64,000 nucleotides of DNA from Lachnospiraceae bacterium (GTDB lineage Bacteria; Bacillota; Clostridia; Lachnospirales; Lachnospiraceae), in contig CAJTDN010000015.1 in assembly GCA_910574865.1 (NCBI GenBank), positions 1 to 64,000 of the forward strand, written 5' to 3'. Position 1 is the stretch's first letter; each line of letters starts with the position of its first letter. Below the pieces are notes generated by a model that had not been told where the DNA came from, searched no databases, and saw only the letters and a list, made by a program, of their open reading frames with translations. A program made the translations under genes and the position numbers. Below are positions 8,467 to 17,482 of the stretch, piece after piece.

Positions 8467-8489
8467 GGGGAGGGGACTTTTCCCTCCCC
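8467..8489 (+). other. intercistronic hairpin after the binding-protein gene
   Basis: GGGGAGGG pairs with CCCTCCCC across a 7-base loop, with no T run. Such hairpins often stabilise the upstream message, so the binding protein is made in excess over the permeases. Confidence 0.55.
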
Positions 8490-8513
8490 TATATGAAAAG
8501 AAAGGTGAAAAAG

Positions 8514-9383
8514 ATGAAGAAAAGTAAAGCGCGATTCTGGATATTTTTGACGCCGGCATTGTTTTCCTTCACACTGATCGTTCTGATTCCGATGCTGATT
8601 GGATTCTTTTATGCATTTACGGATTGGAACGGTATCGTGGGAAGCGATATGGAGTTTGTTGGCTTTCAGAACTTTGTCGACATATTTACAAGGGATGACT
8701 CTTTTTTGCATGCGCTTGGATTCACGGCGTTATTCTCCGTATGTGCGGTCGTCCTGGTAAATCTGGTTGGATTTTTCCTGGCAATGCTCGTGACGCAGAA
8801 GTTTCGCGGGGCGACACTTTTAAGGGGCGTTTTCTTCATGCCGAACTTAATCGGGGGACTTTTGCTGGGATTTACGTGGCAGTTCATTTTTGTTTCCATT
8901 TTTGAAGCGGTTTCAAAGGCCACCGGCTTGAAAATCTTTAGCGGATGGCTTGCCGACCCGCAGACGGGTTTTATCGGCCTTTTGATTTTGACGGTGTGGC
9001 AGCTTTCGGGATACATGATGATCGTCTACATCGCCCAGATACAGCAGATTCCGGAGTCCGTCAAGGAGGCGGCGAGCATTGACGGGGCCAGCGGGTGGCA
9101 GATGCTCAAAAGCATTATACTTCCCCTTATGATGCCGGCGTTCACCATTGGCCTATTCTTGTCGATTTCAAACTCTTTTAAGATGTTTGACCAGAATTTG
9201 GCCTTGACGCAGGGAGGACCATATAAGTCGACGGAGATGCTTGCACTTAATATTTATAATTCGGCATTCGGCGCGAATGAATTTGGATTTGCCCAGGCGA
9301 AAGCAATCGTATTCATGATTATCGTGGCGGCAATCGGGGTGACGCAGCTCGTGATTACAAAGCGGAGGGAGGTTGAAATGTAA
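8514..9383 (+). CDS. sugar ABC transporter permease (MalF/UgpA type)
   Basis: 289 residues from ATG 8514, which has AAAGGTG upstream; ATG 8493 is an in-frame alternative lying against the preceding hairpin. Six predicted membrane helices, the first in FWIFLTPALFSFTLIVLI. The EAA loop that docks on the ATPase is clear: VKEAASIDGASGWQMLKSI. It forms the inner-membrane channel together with the next gene product. The stop codon overlaps the next start (TAATGG), implying coupled translation. Confidence 0.92.
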   Translation: MKKSKARFWIFLTPALFSFTLIVLIPMLIGFFYAFTDWNGIVGSDMEFVGFQNFVDIFTRDDSFLHALGFTALFSVCAVVLVNLVGFFLAMLVTQKFRGATLLRGVFFMPNLIGGLLLGFTWQFIFVSIFEAVSKATGLKIFSGWLADPQTGFIGLLILTVWQLSGYMMIVYIAQIQQIPESVKEAASIDGASGWQMLKSIILPLMMPAFTIGLFLSISNSFKMFDQNLALTQGGPYKSTEMLALNIYNSAFGANEFGFAQAKAIVFMIIVAAIGVTQLVITKRREVEM

Positions 9384-10225
9384 TGGAAGAAAAAAAGCAG
9401 CATTCAAAAAGAGGGAGAAAGGTGGCGTACGCGGTCGTCGGAATTGTCCTCGGGTGTATTTTCCTGTTCCCGATTTATATTTTGGTACTGAATTCCTTTA
9501 AAAATACAAAGGGAATCTTTACGGACGTGATTGGATTCCCAAATGCCGCGACCTTTACAACGGAAAATTACCCGAATGCGTTTAAAGCGTTGGAATATGT
9601 CCGGTCTTTTATGAATTCGCTGATTATCACGGTGATTGCCACGGCGTTGATTTTGCTGATTTCAGCGATGGCCGCATGGGTTCTGGTTCGCTATAAAACA
9701 AAGACGAGCAAGGTGATATTCCTCTTGTTTGCGGCATCCATGCTGATTCCGTTTCAGTGCGTGATGCTTCCGCTGGTCGGATTCGCGAGCCGGATTGGGA
9801 TCATGAATCCAACGGGGCTTGTATTTATGTATATGGGATTTGGAACGAGCATGGCGATTGTCATGTTCCATGGCTTCATAAAAAATATTCCGGCGGAGCT
9901 TGAGGAGGCGGCCACGATTGACGGCTGTGGTTCATTCCGATTGTTTTTCCTGATTGTCGTGCCGTTGATGAAGACGATTCTGGTTACCGTTGCGGTGTTG
10001 AACGTGATGTGGATCTGGAACGATTACCTTCTTCCGTCATTGATTATTAACAAGCCGGGGTGGCAGACGCTTCCGCTGAAGACGTACCTTTTCTTCGGTC
10101 AGTTTGCAAAACGGTGGGATTTGGCATCATCGGGATTGATTATGTGTATTATTCCAATCATTATTTTTTATCTGTTCTGTCAGAAATATATCGTAAAGGG
10201 TATTACGGACGGGGCAATTAAGTAA
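9383..10225 (+). CDS. sugar ABC transporter permease (MalG type)
   Basis: 280 residues. The start overlaps the preceding stop. Six predicted membrane helices, with the first at residues 14-34 (VAYAVVGIVLGCIFLFPIYI). The EAA loop reads ELEEAATIDGCGSFRLFFLI, which contacts a MsmX/UgpC-type ATPase. No ATPase gene is present in the operon, so a shared one encoded elsewhere must energise the importer. It partners with the permease at 8514 and the lipoprotein at 7136. Confidence 0.92.
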   Translation: MEEKKQHSKRGRKVAYAVVGIVLGCIFLFPIYILVLNSFKNTKGIFTDVIGFPNAATFTTENYPNAFKALEYVRSFMNSLIITVIATALILLISAMAAWVLVRYKTKTSKVIFLLFAASMLIPFQCVMLPLVGFASRIGIMNPTGLVFMYMGFGTSMAIVMFHGFIKNIPAELEEAATIDGCGSFRLFFLIVVPLMKTILVTVAVLNVMWIWNDYLLPSLIINKPGWQTLPLKTYLFFGQFAKRWDLASSGLIMCIIPIIIFYLFCQKYIVKGITDGAIK

Positions 10226-10252
10226 ACATGACAAGATGGGAGTGGAAGATTT

Positions 10253-11902
10253 ATGTTGGCAAAATGGTGGAAGAGGGTGGTCGTTTATCAAATTTACCCG
10301 AAGAGTTTTTATGACAGTGATGGGGACGGAATCGGGGATTTGAATGGAATAACGGAAAAGCTGGACTATTTAAAGGAACTTGGAGTGGACGTCTTGTGGA
10401 TATGCCCGATATATTGTTCCCCAATGGAGGACAATGGATATGACATTTCGGATTATTATAGGGTGGATCCGATGTTTGGCAGTAACGCGGACATGGACCG
10501 GCTTTTATGCGAGGCGGGGAAAAGGGGCATGAAAATCATCCTTGACCTGGTGGTGAACCATTGTTCCGATGAGCATGCATGGTTTAAGAAGGCCGTGGCG
10601 GATCCCGATTGTGAAGAGGCCGGATACTTCTACTTTAAAAATACGGCGGATGAAGAAGAACCAAATAACTGGTGCTCCAATTTTGGCGGTTCCGTTTGGA
10701 CGCGGCTTGCGGACGGTCGTTGGTATTACCACACGTTTTCGAAAAAGCAACCGGATTTGAACTGGGAAAACCCTAAGCTTAGGGAAAAGGTTTACGAGAT
10801 GATAAACTGGTGGCTTGACAAGGGCGTTGCCGGTTTTCGGGTGGACGCGATTACGTTCATCAAAAAAGACTTGAGTTTCAAATCCAGGGCGACGGAGGAT
10901 GGTTTTCGGTATCCGATTGAAAATTTGACGGATTATCCGGGAATCGGGGGATTCCTCACGGAGATGAAGGAAAAATGTTTTGACAAGCATGATTGCATGA
11001 CGGTTGCGGAAGCCCCGGGCGTGGGAAATGAAACCTTTCGGGAATATGCCGGGGAGGACGGGTATTTTTCCATGATTTTTGATTTCACGTGGGAAAATAT
11101 GGAAAGCGAAGCGGACAAATCTTCCATTGAAGCCGTCGAAAGGCTGAAGAAGAGAATCTTTGACAGCCAGAGGTTTGTAAGCAAGGCGGGATGGAGTGCC
11201 GTTTTTCTTGAGAATCATGACCAGTCCCGGTGCGTGAACAAATATTTGGAAAAAGAAAATATTTGTTTCGAAAGCGCTTCCGCATTGGCGACAATGTATT
11301 TTTTCCTTTACGGAACGCCGTTCATCTATGAAGGGCAGGAAATCGGCATGACGAATGCCGTTTGGAACAGCATTGGGGAGATGGAGGACGTGAGGGCGAA
11401 AGGAAAGTATAAGGAGGCAATCGAGCGACGGCAGGACCCGCAGAAGGTTTTGGAGTATTTCAGCGAACTGGGACGGGATAATTCCAGAACGCCGATGCAG
11501 TGGAACTCTGAGGAAAACGCCGGATTTACGAAAGGACGACCATGGATCAAGGTAAATGAGAATTATAAGGTGATTAACGTGGAAGAGCAAAAAACGCGTT
11601 CAGATTCCTTGCTTTCCTATTACAAAAAACTGACGGCGCTCCATCATGAAGATGTTTACGAGGACGTTTTTGCGGAAGGCTCGGTCAGGCAGATACTTGA
11701 GGATGTTCCGGCCGTTTTTGCGTATGAGAGAGAATGGGACGGCAGAGCCGTCACGGTAGTGGTAAACTTTAAGAAAGGTCCGCAAGAAATCCAAGGGACA
11801 AAGGCGGAGGTCTTGCTGAATAACCATAAGACATTGTGCGCAAAGGACGGCAAATTGCTGCTTGCCCCTTATCAGGCAGTGGTGTTTGATGGAAAAATAT
11901 GA
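10253..11902 (+). CDS. GH13 alpha-glucosidase (oligo-1,6-glucosidase-like)
   Basis: 549 residues, no signal peptide, so cytoplasmic. The GH13 regions are all visible: WWKRVVVYQIYPKSF at the start, DLVVNHCSDEHAWF, GFRVDAITFI with nucleophile Asp198, VAEAPG with acid/base Glu253, and LENHDQSR with the third acid Asp323. The overall plan matches GH13_31 oligo-1,6-glucosidase/trehalulose hydrolase/sucrose isomerase-type enzymes; exact bond preference cannot be read here. It ends the ABC operon and probably cleaves the imported alpha-glucoside into glucose. The gene begins 27 bases after the permease gene, with GGGAG before the ATG. Confidence 0.9.
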   Translation: MLAKWWKRVVVYQIYPKSFYDSDGDGIGDLNGITEKLDYLKELGVDVLWICPIYCSPMEDNGYDISDYYRVDPMFGSNADMDRLLCEAGKRGMKIILDLVVNHCSDEHAWFKKAVADPDCEEAGYFYFKNTADEEEPNNWCSNFGGSVWTRLADGRWYYHTFSKKQPDLNWENPKLREKVYEMINWWLDKGVAGFRVDAITFIKKDLSFKSRATEDGFRYPIENLTDYPGIGGFLTEMKEKCFDKHDCMTVAEAPGVGNETFREYAGEDGYFSMIFDFTWENMESEADKSSIEAVERLKKRIFDSQRFVSKAGWSAVFLENHDQSRCVNKYLEKENICFESASALATMYFFLYGTPFIYEGQEIGMTNAVWNSIGEMEDVRAKGKYKEAIERRQDPQKVLEYFSELGRDNSRTPMQWNSEENAGFTKGRPWIKVNENYKVINVEEQKTRSDSLLSYYKKLTALHHEDVYEDVFAEGSVRQILEDVPAVFAYEREWDGRAVTVVVNFKKGPQEIQGTKAEVLLNNHKTLCAKDGKLLLAPYQAVVFDGKI

Positions 11903-11947
11903 AGTGTCCGTAGTTCGTTTTTAAAAATGTGGTTGGCAAAATAAAGG

Positions 11948-11984
11948 AAGGGCGTATCAGATGTTTTCTGATAGCCCTTTCGGC
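11948..11984. terminator. bidirectional terminator between convergent operons
   Basis: AAGGGC(g)TATCAG pairs with CTGATAGCCCTT across a 7-base loop. It lies between the convergent GH13 and GPH transporter genes and could serve both strands. Confidence 0.7.
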
Positions 11985-12018
11985 ATTTCATGCCCCGTGC
12001 TCGTTATTCCACGAAGCT

Positions 12019-13446
12019 TTATGCGTTCGCCGTATCCCGGCGCTCATCGAGCTCCTTTTGCATGGTGGCGAGCGTCTTCTTGTCCAGATTGTAAATAATG
12101 GCAAGGCCGATAAATTGAAGTACGGCGCTGGTCAGGTAAAGCGCGGCCACGAGATAGCGCATCCTTAAGGCCACCTCGAACGTCTGGTTTCCTTCGTTGG
12201 CTTCCACGTAGCCGAGGAACGACATGATGACGAGCGCGAGGGAAGGCCCGAAGCCTTGCGCCAGCTTACGGAAAAATGAATGTAAGGAGTACACGGTGCC
12301 TTCTTCGCGGGAGTTGTTTTTCCACTCGTTGTAATCAATGGCGTCGCCCATCATGGACCAGGAAACGGTGGAGTAGATGCCCATCCCCAGGCTGTTGATA
12401 AACTGGCAGCCGATGAAGATGGCGATGCCCTTCCCGTCGGGGGTGATTGGCAGGACGAGCATCAGGGTACATGCCGCCACGGAGACGACGGAGCCGACCA
12501 CGGCCAGTTCCTTTTTACCGTACTTTGTCACCATCTTGCGCGCCAGGGGCGTGAAGAGGATGATGGGAATCATTACGAACATGGCCACCAGTCCGGAAAT
12601 CCGCACGTTGTTGAAATAGGACTGGAACATGACGGTGGAAGCCGCGGTGGCTCCCTGCATGCCTAGAAACATTCCCATGGCGGCGAGAGTCGCGCCGACC
12701 GCCGGCCGGTTTTTCATGAAATTCTTCATGGCATGGAGGACGTTGAACTTTTGCCGTTCCTCGCTGCACTTGACATTTTCGTTGACGCGGATGACCGTGT
12801 TGCGAATCATGAACTGGAACGCGAGGAATCCGAAGAATCCCATCACCAGTGCCGTGAAAAATACACGTGTGCCAACGATGTTGTTGTTCTCGTCATAAAT
12901 CAGCATCGGCAGGATGGCCATGGTGGCCATCTGTCCCACGAGGGATCCCACGCTTCTCCACGCGGAGAGGGAGGCGCGGTCGCCCGCGTCCTCGGAAATC
13001 AGGGACAGAAGCGAGCCGTAGGGCACGTTTGCCACGGTGTAGAACGCGTCCCAGAGCACGTAGCCGCACACAAAGATGATGTTCTTTGCCATCGCGGGCG
13101 CGCTCGGCCAGGGAACGAAACACAACGCCCCGGCCACCAGAAGCCCCAAAGACCCGAACCAGATATAGGCGAGGAACTTGTTACGTTTGTACTTGCGCCG
13201 GTCGGCGTCCACGATGGATCCAATCAGCGGGTCATTGATGGCGTCCCATACCTGGCAGATAAGGAACAGGCCGGCGTATACCATGGAGTCCATTTTCATG
13301 AACTGCGTCCAGAAGATGACCATGGTACCTTTCAGGGCAAAGCTCATGTTGCAGCCGAAATCCCCGGCGGCGTAAGCCAGGTTGTCGCGTATGCCGAATT
13401 TGCGAAATCCGTTTGCATCCAAGGCGGCATTTTTTGTTTTACTCAT
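12019..13446 (-). CDS. GPH-family sugar:cation symporter (MFS)
   Basis: 475 residues from ATG 13446 with an AAAGGAGGAT ribosome site; the longer frame to 13473 is unneeded. Twelve membrane segments. It matches the glycoside-pentoside-hexuronide:cation family (MelB/UidB/XynB) with DNLAYAAGDFGCNMSFAL at the N-terminus and VWDAINDPLIGSIVDADR, the diagnostic GPH loop. It lies downstream of the GH2 glycosidase on the same strand and likely imports that enzyme's glycoside, using sodium or protons. Confidence 0.9.
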   Translation of the reverse strand: MSKTKNAALDANGFRKFGIRDNLAYAAGDFGCNMSFALKGTMVIFWTQFMKMDSMVYAGLFLICQVWDAINDPLIGSIVDADRRKYKRNKFLAYIWFGSLGLLVAGALCFVPWPSAPAMAKNIIFVCGYVLWDAFYTVANVPYGSLLSLISEDAGDRASLSAWRSVGSLVGQMATMAILPMLIYDENNNIVGTRVFFTALVMGFFGFLAFQFMIRNTVIRVNENVKCSEERQKFNVLHAMKNFMKNRPAVGATLAAMGMFLGMQGATAASTVMFQSYFNNVRISGLVAMFVMIPIILFTPLARKMVTKYGKKELAVVGSVVSVAACTLMLVLPITPDGKGIAIFIGCQFINSLGMGIYSTVSWSMMGDAIDYNEWKNNSREEGTVYSLHSFFRKLAQGFGPSLALVIMSFLGYVEANEGNQTFEVALRMRYLVAALYLTSAVLQFIGLAIIYNLDKKTLATMQKELDERRDTANA

Positions 13447-13496
13447 GACGAAATCCTCCTTTATAAAGGTCATTCCCCTTTGATAACTGCCTTGCC

Positions 13497-13523
13497 GCGG
13501 CCGCCCTTGGGAAAGGCGGCCGC
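13497..13523. repeat. palindrome sharing an exact 20-mer with 41652-41671
   Basis: GCGGCCGCC, 9-base loop, GGCGGCCGC, between the GH2 and symporter genes. Read on the minus strand, 13523-13504 is GCGGCCGCCTTTCCCAAGGG, identical to 41652-41671 on the plus strand. Confidence 0.6.
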
Positions 13524-13551
13524 TTTGGTGTCAACGCGTGTAGAACGTAGG

Positions 13552-15816
13552 TCACTTTTTCTTGATTTGGTTCAGCTTTTTATTTAATTCAAGGATTTCC
13601 TCCTTGGACATGGCTTCGGCCCCGACCGTCCCCATCATGGAAAGGATCCGTTTCACGCTGAAGCCGCCAAGCATTTTCATCATGTCCGTATTTTTCAAGT
13701 CGAACCCGGCGCCCGCGCCTTTCTTGCCGTTCCCCTTCATTTTCTTCATCATGGAAGCGCCGAACGACATCATGAACATTTTCCCCTGCATGGTGGCAAG
13801 GATGTCGCTGATTTTGTCGTTGATGGAGAAATACCCTTCCGGCATGTCGATTTCAAACCAGTTGATGACGTCGCCCGTCTCCTTCATGCGGTACTCCTCG
13901 TTGAATTTGTCTACCTTGCGGATGTGGCTTTCGTCCGAACACGCGCCCGCCCGGGCCGTGATGGTCGTCTCGCCCGCGTTTGGCACGTCGAAGTAGAAGA
14001 AATGCTCATCCGACGTTTGCCTGCCGAGGCTTTCCCCGTTCACAAGTAGCTCCACCTCCGGCTGGTTGGAATAGACGGTCACTTTTGTCACGTCTTCCAC
14101 GCGGTCAACGTAGCGTTTGCCGCAGACATGCACGAACGGCTCGTCGGACAGCCAAGCCTTGTAGGCGTAGAAGGCGTCCTTCTTGTATTTGCGGTCGAAA
14201 GTCACCAGTCCCTTGTGGTTCATGCCGTCCTCGCCGCCCTCGGCTCTCGCGTCGGCCGCGAAATCGAACATGTTCCAAACGTGGGTCGCCCAGATGAACG
14301 GCCGCGTGAAAAGCTGCTTGATCAGTTCTTCGTGGTAATAGGCCTGGTATTCCTCCGTGTAATCGCCCTGGTCGGGATTGGAGGTGTGCCAGTTTAGCGC
14401 CTCGCAGCCATATTCGCTCATGCCGATGGGGATGTCCGGGTGTTCGGCGTGGAACTTGTCGAAAAACGGGCCGTTCATTGACGTGTCGCCGCCGTACCAT
14501 CCATAATAGTGGTTGTAGGAAACCACGTCCGGAATCTTGATATACTCGGCGTCCGTGTCGCACATGGAGATGGCCGCCAACGTGGTTGGGCGCGTGGAAT
14601 CCATTTCGTGCGCCAGGTCGTTGAGGAGCCGGTGGTTTTCCAACAAGTCCGGGTCGTCGGCCCCGCCCATCGTGATTTCGTTGGAGAGGCCCCAGACCAC
14701 GATACAGGGATGGTTGTAATTTTGCGTGATGAGTTCCTTCATCTGGGAAACGGTGTTTTCACGCCCGCCCGGCATGTGCTGGGAAATATAGGGGATTTCT
14801 GCCCAGATGACGAGTCCCTTTTCGTCGCAAAGGTCGTAAAAATACTGGTCGTGCTGGTAGTGCGCCAGCCGGATGGTGGTCGCGCCCATTTCGAGAATCA
14901 GGTCGACGTCTTCCTCGTGGTGCTCCTTTTTGAGCGCGTTTCCGATATGCGGGCGGTCCTGGTGGCGGGAAACGCCGCGCAATGGGTAGCTTTCCCCGTT
15001 CAGGATGAAGCCCTTCTCCGGGTCGATAGAGAATGTACGGCATCCGAAGCGTACGTCGCGCTCGTCCAATATCGTGCCACCGTCCGACAAAACGGCCTTG
15101 ATCGTATATAAATGCGGGTCTTTGCGCCCGTTCCATAAGCGCGCGTCCTTGATTTCCAAAACGGCTTCAGGATTGTCGGAGGTCGTCGTGGCCTCGCACA
15201 CGGCCTGACCGCCGTCATAGATGGTGAAAGTGAGCTTTTCCGTGCCGTTTGTTCCGCGCAAGTAGGCCTTGGCGGACACTAAGGCGTCCTTGTTTTTGAT
15301 CTCCGGGGTGACGCTCAGGCCCGGCCCCCCGTAATAGTCCAGGTCAAACCTCGCGCTTCCGGCGCGGAGGAGGTTTACGCTTCGATATAGGCCGCCATAG
15401 AACGTAAAGTCGGCCATCTGCGGGTAAACGTGGTCGTTGGGGGCGTTGTCCACCGCCACGACAAGCTCGTTTTCTGCCTGCAGAAGACTGGTGACGTTGA
15501 CCCTCCAGGTGGAGTATCCGCCGTCGTGGTGGCCGGCCGCCTTGCCGTTTACGTATAAGTCCGCCGAAGAGTTGGCCCCTTCAAATTCAACATAGACTTC
15601 GTCCGTGCCGGAGGGCGTCTCGATATCCAAGGTTTTGACATAGAAGCACGTACCGCGGTAATAATCATTTCCTCCGTCCTGGCCGTCGTCGCCGTTCCAT
15701 GTGTGTGGCAAATCGACCTCCGTCCAGTTTGCCTGTGTAAGGACGGAATTTCCTTCGGATACCGTCACCGCGTCCTTTGTAAATTTCCACCCTTGGTTCC
15801 AATTTGTCCTTATCAT
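13552..15816 (-). CDS. glycoside hydrolase family 2 (beta-glucuronidase/beta-galactosidase type)
   Basis: 754 residues from ATG 15816 (GAAAGGAGAC upstream). No signal peptide, so cytoplasmic. GH2 layout: a sugar-binding jelly roll (NWNQGWKF start, DLPHTWN), an Ig-like domain, then the TIM barrel with acid/base Glu380 in WGLSNEI and nucleophile Glu468 in GMSEYGCEA. An NHKGLVTFDRK stretch resembles both the glucuronidase NxK motif and beta-galactosidases, so the substrate is open. The last ~110 residues are unusual: an Ig-like part followed by a Met-, Lys- and Gly-rich region (MFMMSFGASMMKKMKG) and a short helical KEEILELNKKLNQIKKK tail. Confidence 0.88.
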   Translation of the reverse strand: MIRTNWNQGWKFTKDAVTVSEGNSVLTQANWTEVDLPHTWNGDDGQDGGNDYYRGTCFYVKTLDIETPSGTDEVYVEFEGANSSADLYVNGKAAGHHDGGYSTWRVNVTSLLQAENELVVAVDNAPNDHVYPQMADFTFYGGLYRSVNLLRAGSARFDLDYYGGPGLSVTPEIKNKDALVSAKAYLRGTNGTEKLTFTIYDGGQAVCEATTTSDNPEAVLEIKDARLWNGRKDPHLYTIKAVLSDGGTILDERDVRFGCRTFSIDPEKGFILNGESYPLRGVSRHQDRPHIGNALKKEHHEEDVDLILEMGATTIRLAHYQHDQYFYDLCDEKGLVIWAEIPYISQHMPGGRENTVSQMKELITQNYNHPCIVVWGLSNEITMGGADDPDLLENHRLLNDLAHEMDSTRPTTLAAISMCDTDAEYIKIPDVVSYNHYYGWYGGDTSMNGPFFDKFHAEHPDIPIGMSEYGCEALNWHTSNPDQGDYTEEYQAYYHEELIKQLFTRPFIWATHVWNMFDFAADARAEGGEDGMNHKGLVTFDRKYKKDAFYAYKAWLSDEPFVHVCGKRYVDRVEDVTKVTVYSNQPEVELLVNGESLGRQTSDEHFFYFDVPNAGETTITARAGACSDESHIRKVDKFNEEYRMKETGDVINWFEIDMPEGYFSINDKISDILATMQGKMFMMSFGASMMKKMKGNGKKGAGAGFDLKNTDMMKMLGGFSVKRILSMMGTVGAEAMSKEEILELNKKLNQIKKK

Positions 15817-16062
15817 GTTTGTCTTGTCTCCTTTCTGAGTCGCTTTCCGCGGGAACACGTCCTGCCATGTGGCCATCGGCCATGACAATATTGAAATGAA
15901 TGGGCATTCCCGCAATTGCTACTATTTTACATTATACAGTAAGAAAACGGTGCGTACTTGGATGATTTTCATTGAAGTTGTACGATTTTTGTGTTATTTT
16001 AAATATATATAAAATCGGGAATCGTATGATTTGGAAAAAGATTCGAGAGGAAGGAGAGGAAG

Positions 16063-17283
16063 ATGCAGATTGAAATGGGCGTGAAGGAGGCGTTTTCTTT
16101 TATTCGGCAGATGCTGTCCGACGCATATGGGATGGACGCGCATTTTTTTGATTATCCATATGGGGATTTTGACAAAATAGACAGGGGATTCCGAAGGACG
16201 GTCTGGAAGAAGGACAGTAGCCAGTCCGTCCTGCTACAAGGCTTGGAGATGTTGGAAGGGTATCATATGGTCGTGGTGAAAAGTAACTTGGATTTTTATA
16301 ATATCCTGGCTTTTTTGGGCAAGAAAAAACCTTGTGAATTTGTCAGCGTGGGACCGTTTCGTGACAGGCCGGTAACGGGGCAGGATTTAATCCATGTCCT
16401 TTCCATTAACCACATTCCGGCCGGGCACCTGACAGTGATACGCCAGTTTTATGACAGCCTTCCCGTGGCGGACGTCCAGAACGTGGTTACCATGTTAAGG
16501 CATCTTTTGTCAGCCTTCGTGCCGGAATACAAGGACGTGGCGACAGAGTACGTTGATTTTTCGGAGGAGCAGAACGTGTTTCAGCCGGACAGTGAGACGG
16601 TGCGTTCATTTTCCGGTGAAATGGCTGAAAAATATGCTTCCGTCTTAAATGGATTTCTGGATTCGATGCTTGCCGGGGACAACCAGGGGGCGGCAGATAC
16701 TTTAAAGCAGTTGCTCGACTATACCGGGTACGAGGCCAACCCGTCGATGAAACAGATGAAGAAATATTTGAATTTTTTAAATGACAATTGCTGCAGCAGG
16801 ATGTTGATGACGCAGGTTCATGCGAGTTTTATCTTGGAACAACAGTTTCGCTTTGAAACGCAGATTGAAAATGCCGGCCAGTACGAACTGCTTTTGCGGC
16901 TTCCTTATGAAATCGCGCGGAAATATTGTCTTCTTGTCAAGAATTACAGTATGGCGGAATATTCCTACCTGGTGCAAAACGTCATAAACTATGTGACCCT
17001 GCATATTTCGGAGCAATTGACCCTCTCGGTGATTGCCGGCTATTTCCGCAAGAACGCCGCATACCTTTCGGGACGTTTTCACAAGGAGACGGGGGATGGC
17101 CTGGTCGAATACATCCAAAAGGAACGGATGCGGACCGCCGTCCGTTATTTTAACATGACGAACTTGTCCGTCGCGGAGGTGGCGGGAAAAGTGGGCATCC
17201 ATGATTTTGGATATTTTTCCCGTCTGTTCAAAAAGCATGTCGGGTGCACGCCGAGCCAATATAAAAAGATGGTAAACGCATAG
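16063..17283 (+). CDS. AraC-family transcriptional regulator
   Basis: 406 residues from an ATG with AGGAAGGAGAGGAAG upstream. The N-terminal ~300 residues form a sensor region typical of Lachnospiraceae regulators. The C-terminal ~100 residues hold two helix-turn-helices (LTLSVIAGYFRKNAAYLSGRF and LSVAEVAGKVGIHDFGYFSRLF). The gene is divergent from the GH2-GPH pair with about 250 bases between, so it probably activates them in response to their glycoside. The AT-rich spacer (15920-16040) contains TATATAT tracts, but I could not fix a promoter. Confidence 0.88.
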   Translation: MQIEMGVKEAFSFIRQMLSDAYGMDAHFFDYPYGDFDKIDRGFRRTVWKKDSSQSVLLQGLEMLEGYHMVVVKSNLDFYNILAFLGKKKPCEFVSVGPFRDRPVTGQDLIHVLSINHIPAGHLTVIRQFYDSLPVADVQNVVTMLRHLLSAFVPEYKDVATEYVDFSEEQNVFQPDSETVRSFSGEMAEKYASVLNGFLDSMLAGDNQGAADTLKQLLDYTGYEANPSMKQMKKYLNFLNDNCCSRMLMTQVHASFILEQQFRFETQIENAGQYELLLRLPYEIARKYCLLVKNYSMAEYSYLVQNVINYVTLHISEQLTLSVIAGYFRKNAAYLSGRFHKETGDGLVEYIQKERMRTAVRYFNMTNLSVAEVAGKVGIHDFGYFSRLFKKHVGCTPSQYKKMVNA

Positions 17284-17324
17284 GGGATTGCAACCGCACG
17301 GCTAGAAAAATTTTCACTTCCGTA

Positions 17325-17354
17325 TTTACAAGCGGCCACCTGCTGTGGTAAACT
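17325..17354 (+). promoter_or_regulatory. promoter of argH
   Basis: TTTACA, 18 bases, TAAACT. The 128-base leader shows no ARG-box I could identify. Confidence 0.5.
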
Positions 17355-17482
17355 AAAGCGAGTTTGGGGTAAAACAAGGCGACGCCAGGGCGCGCGGTTT
17401 CGTGACCGTGGGGTAATTTTCCCGCAGTGGTAGACGATGACGGTGCCGGCATGGCGGCAAAAACGGAAAGGGTGAATCACAC

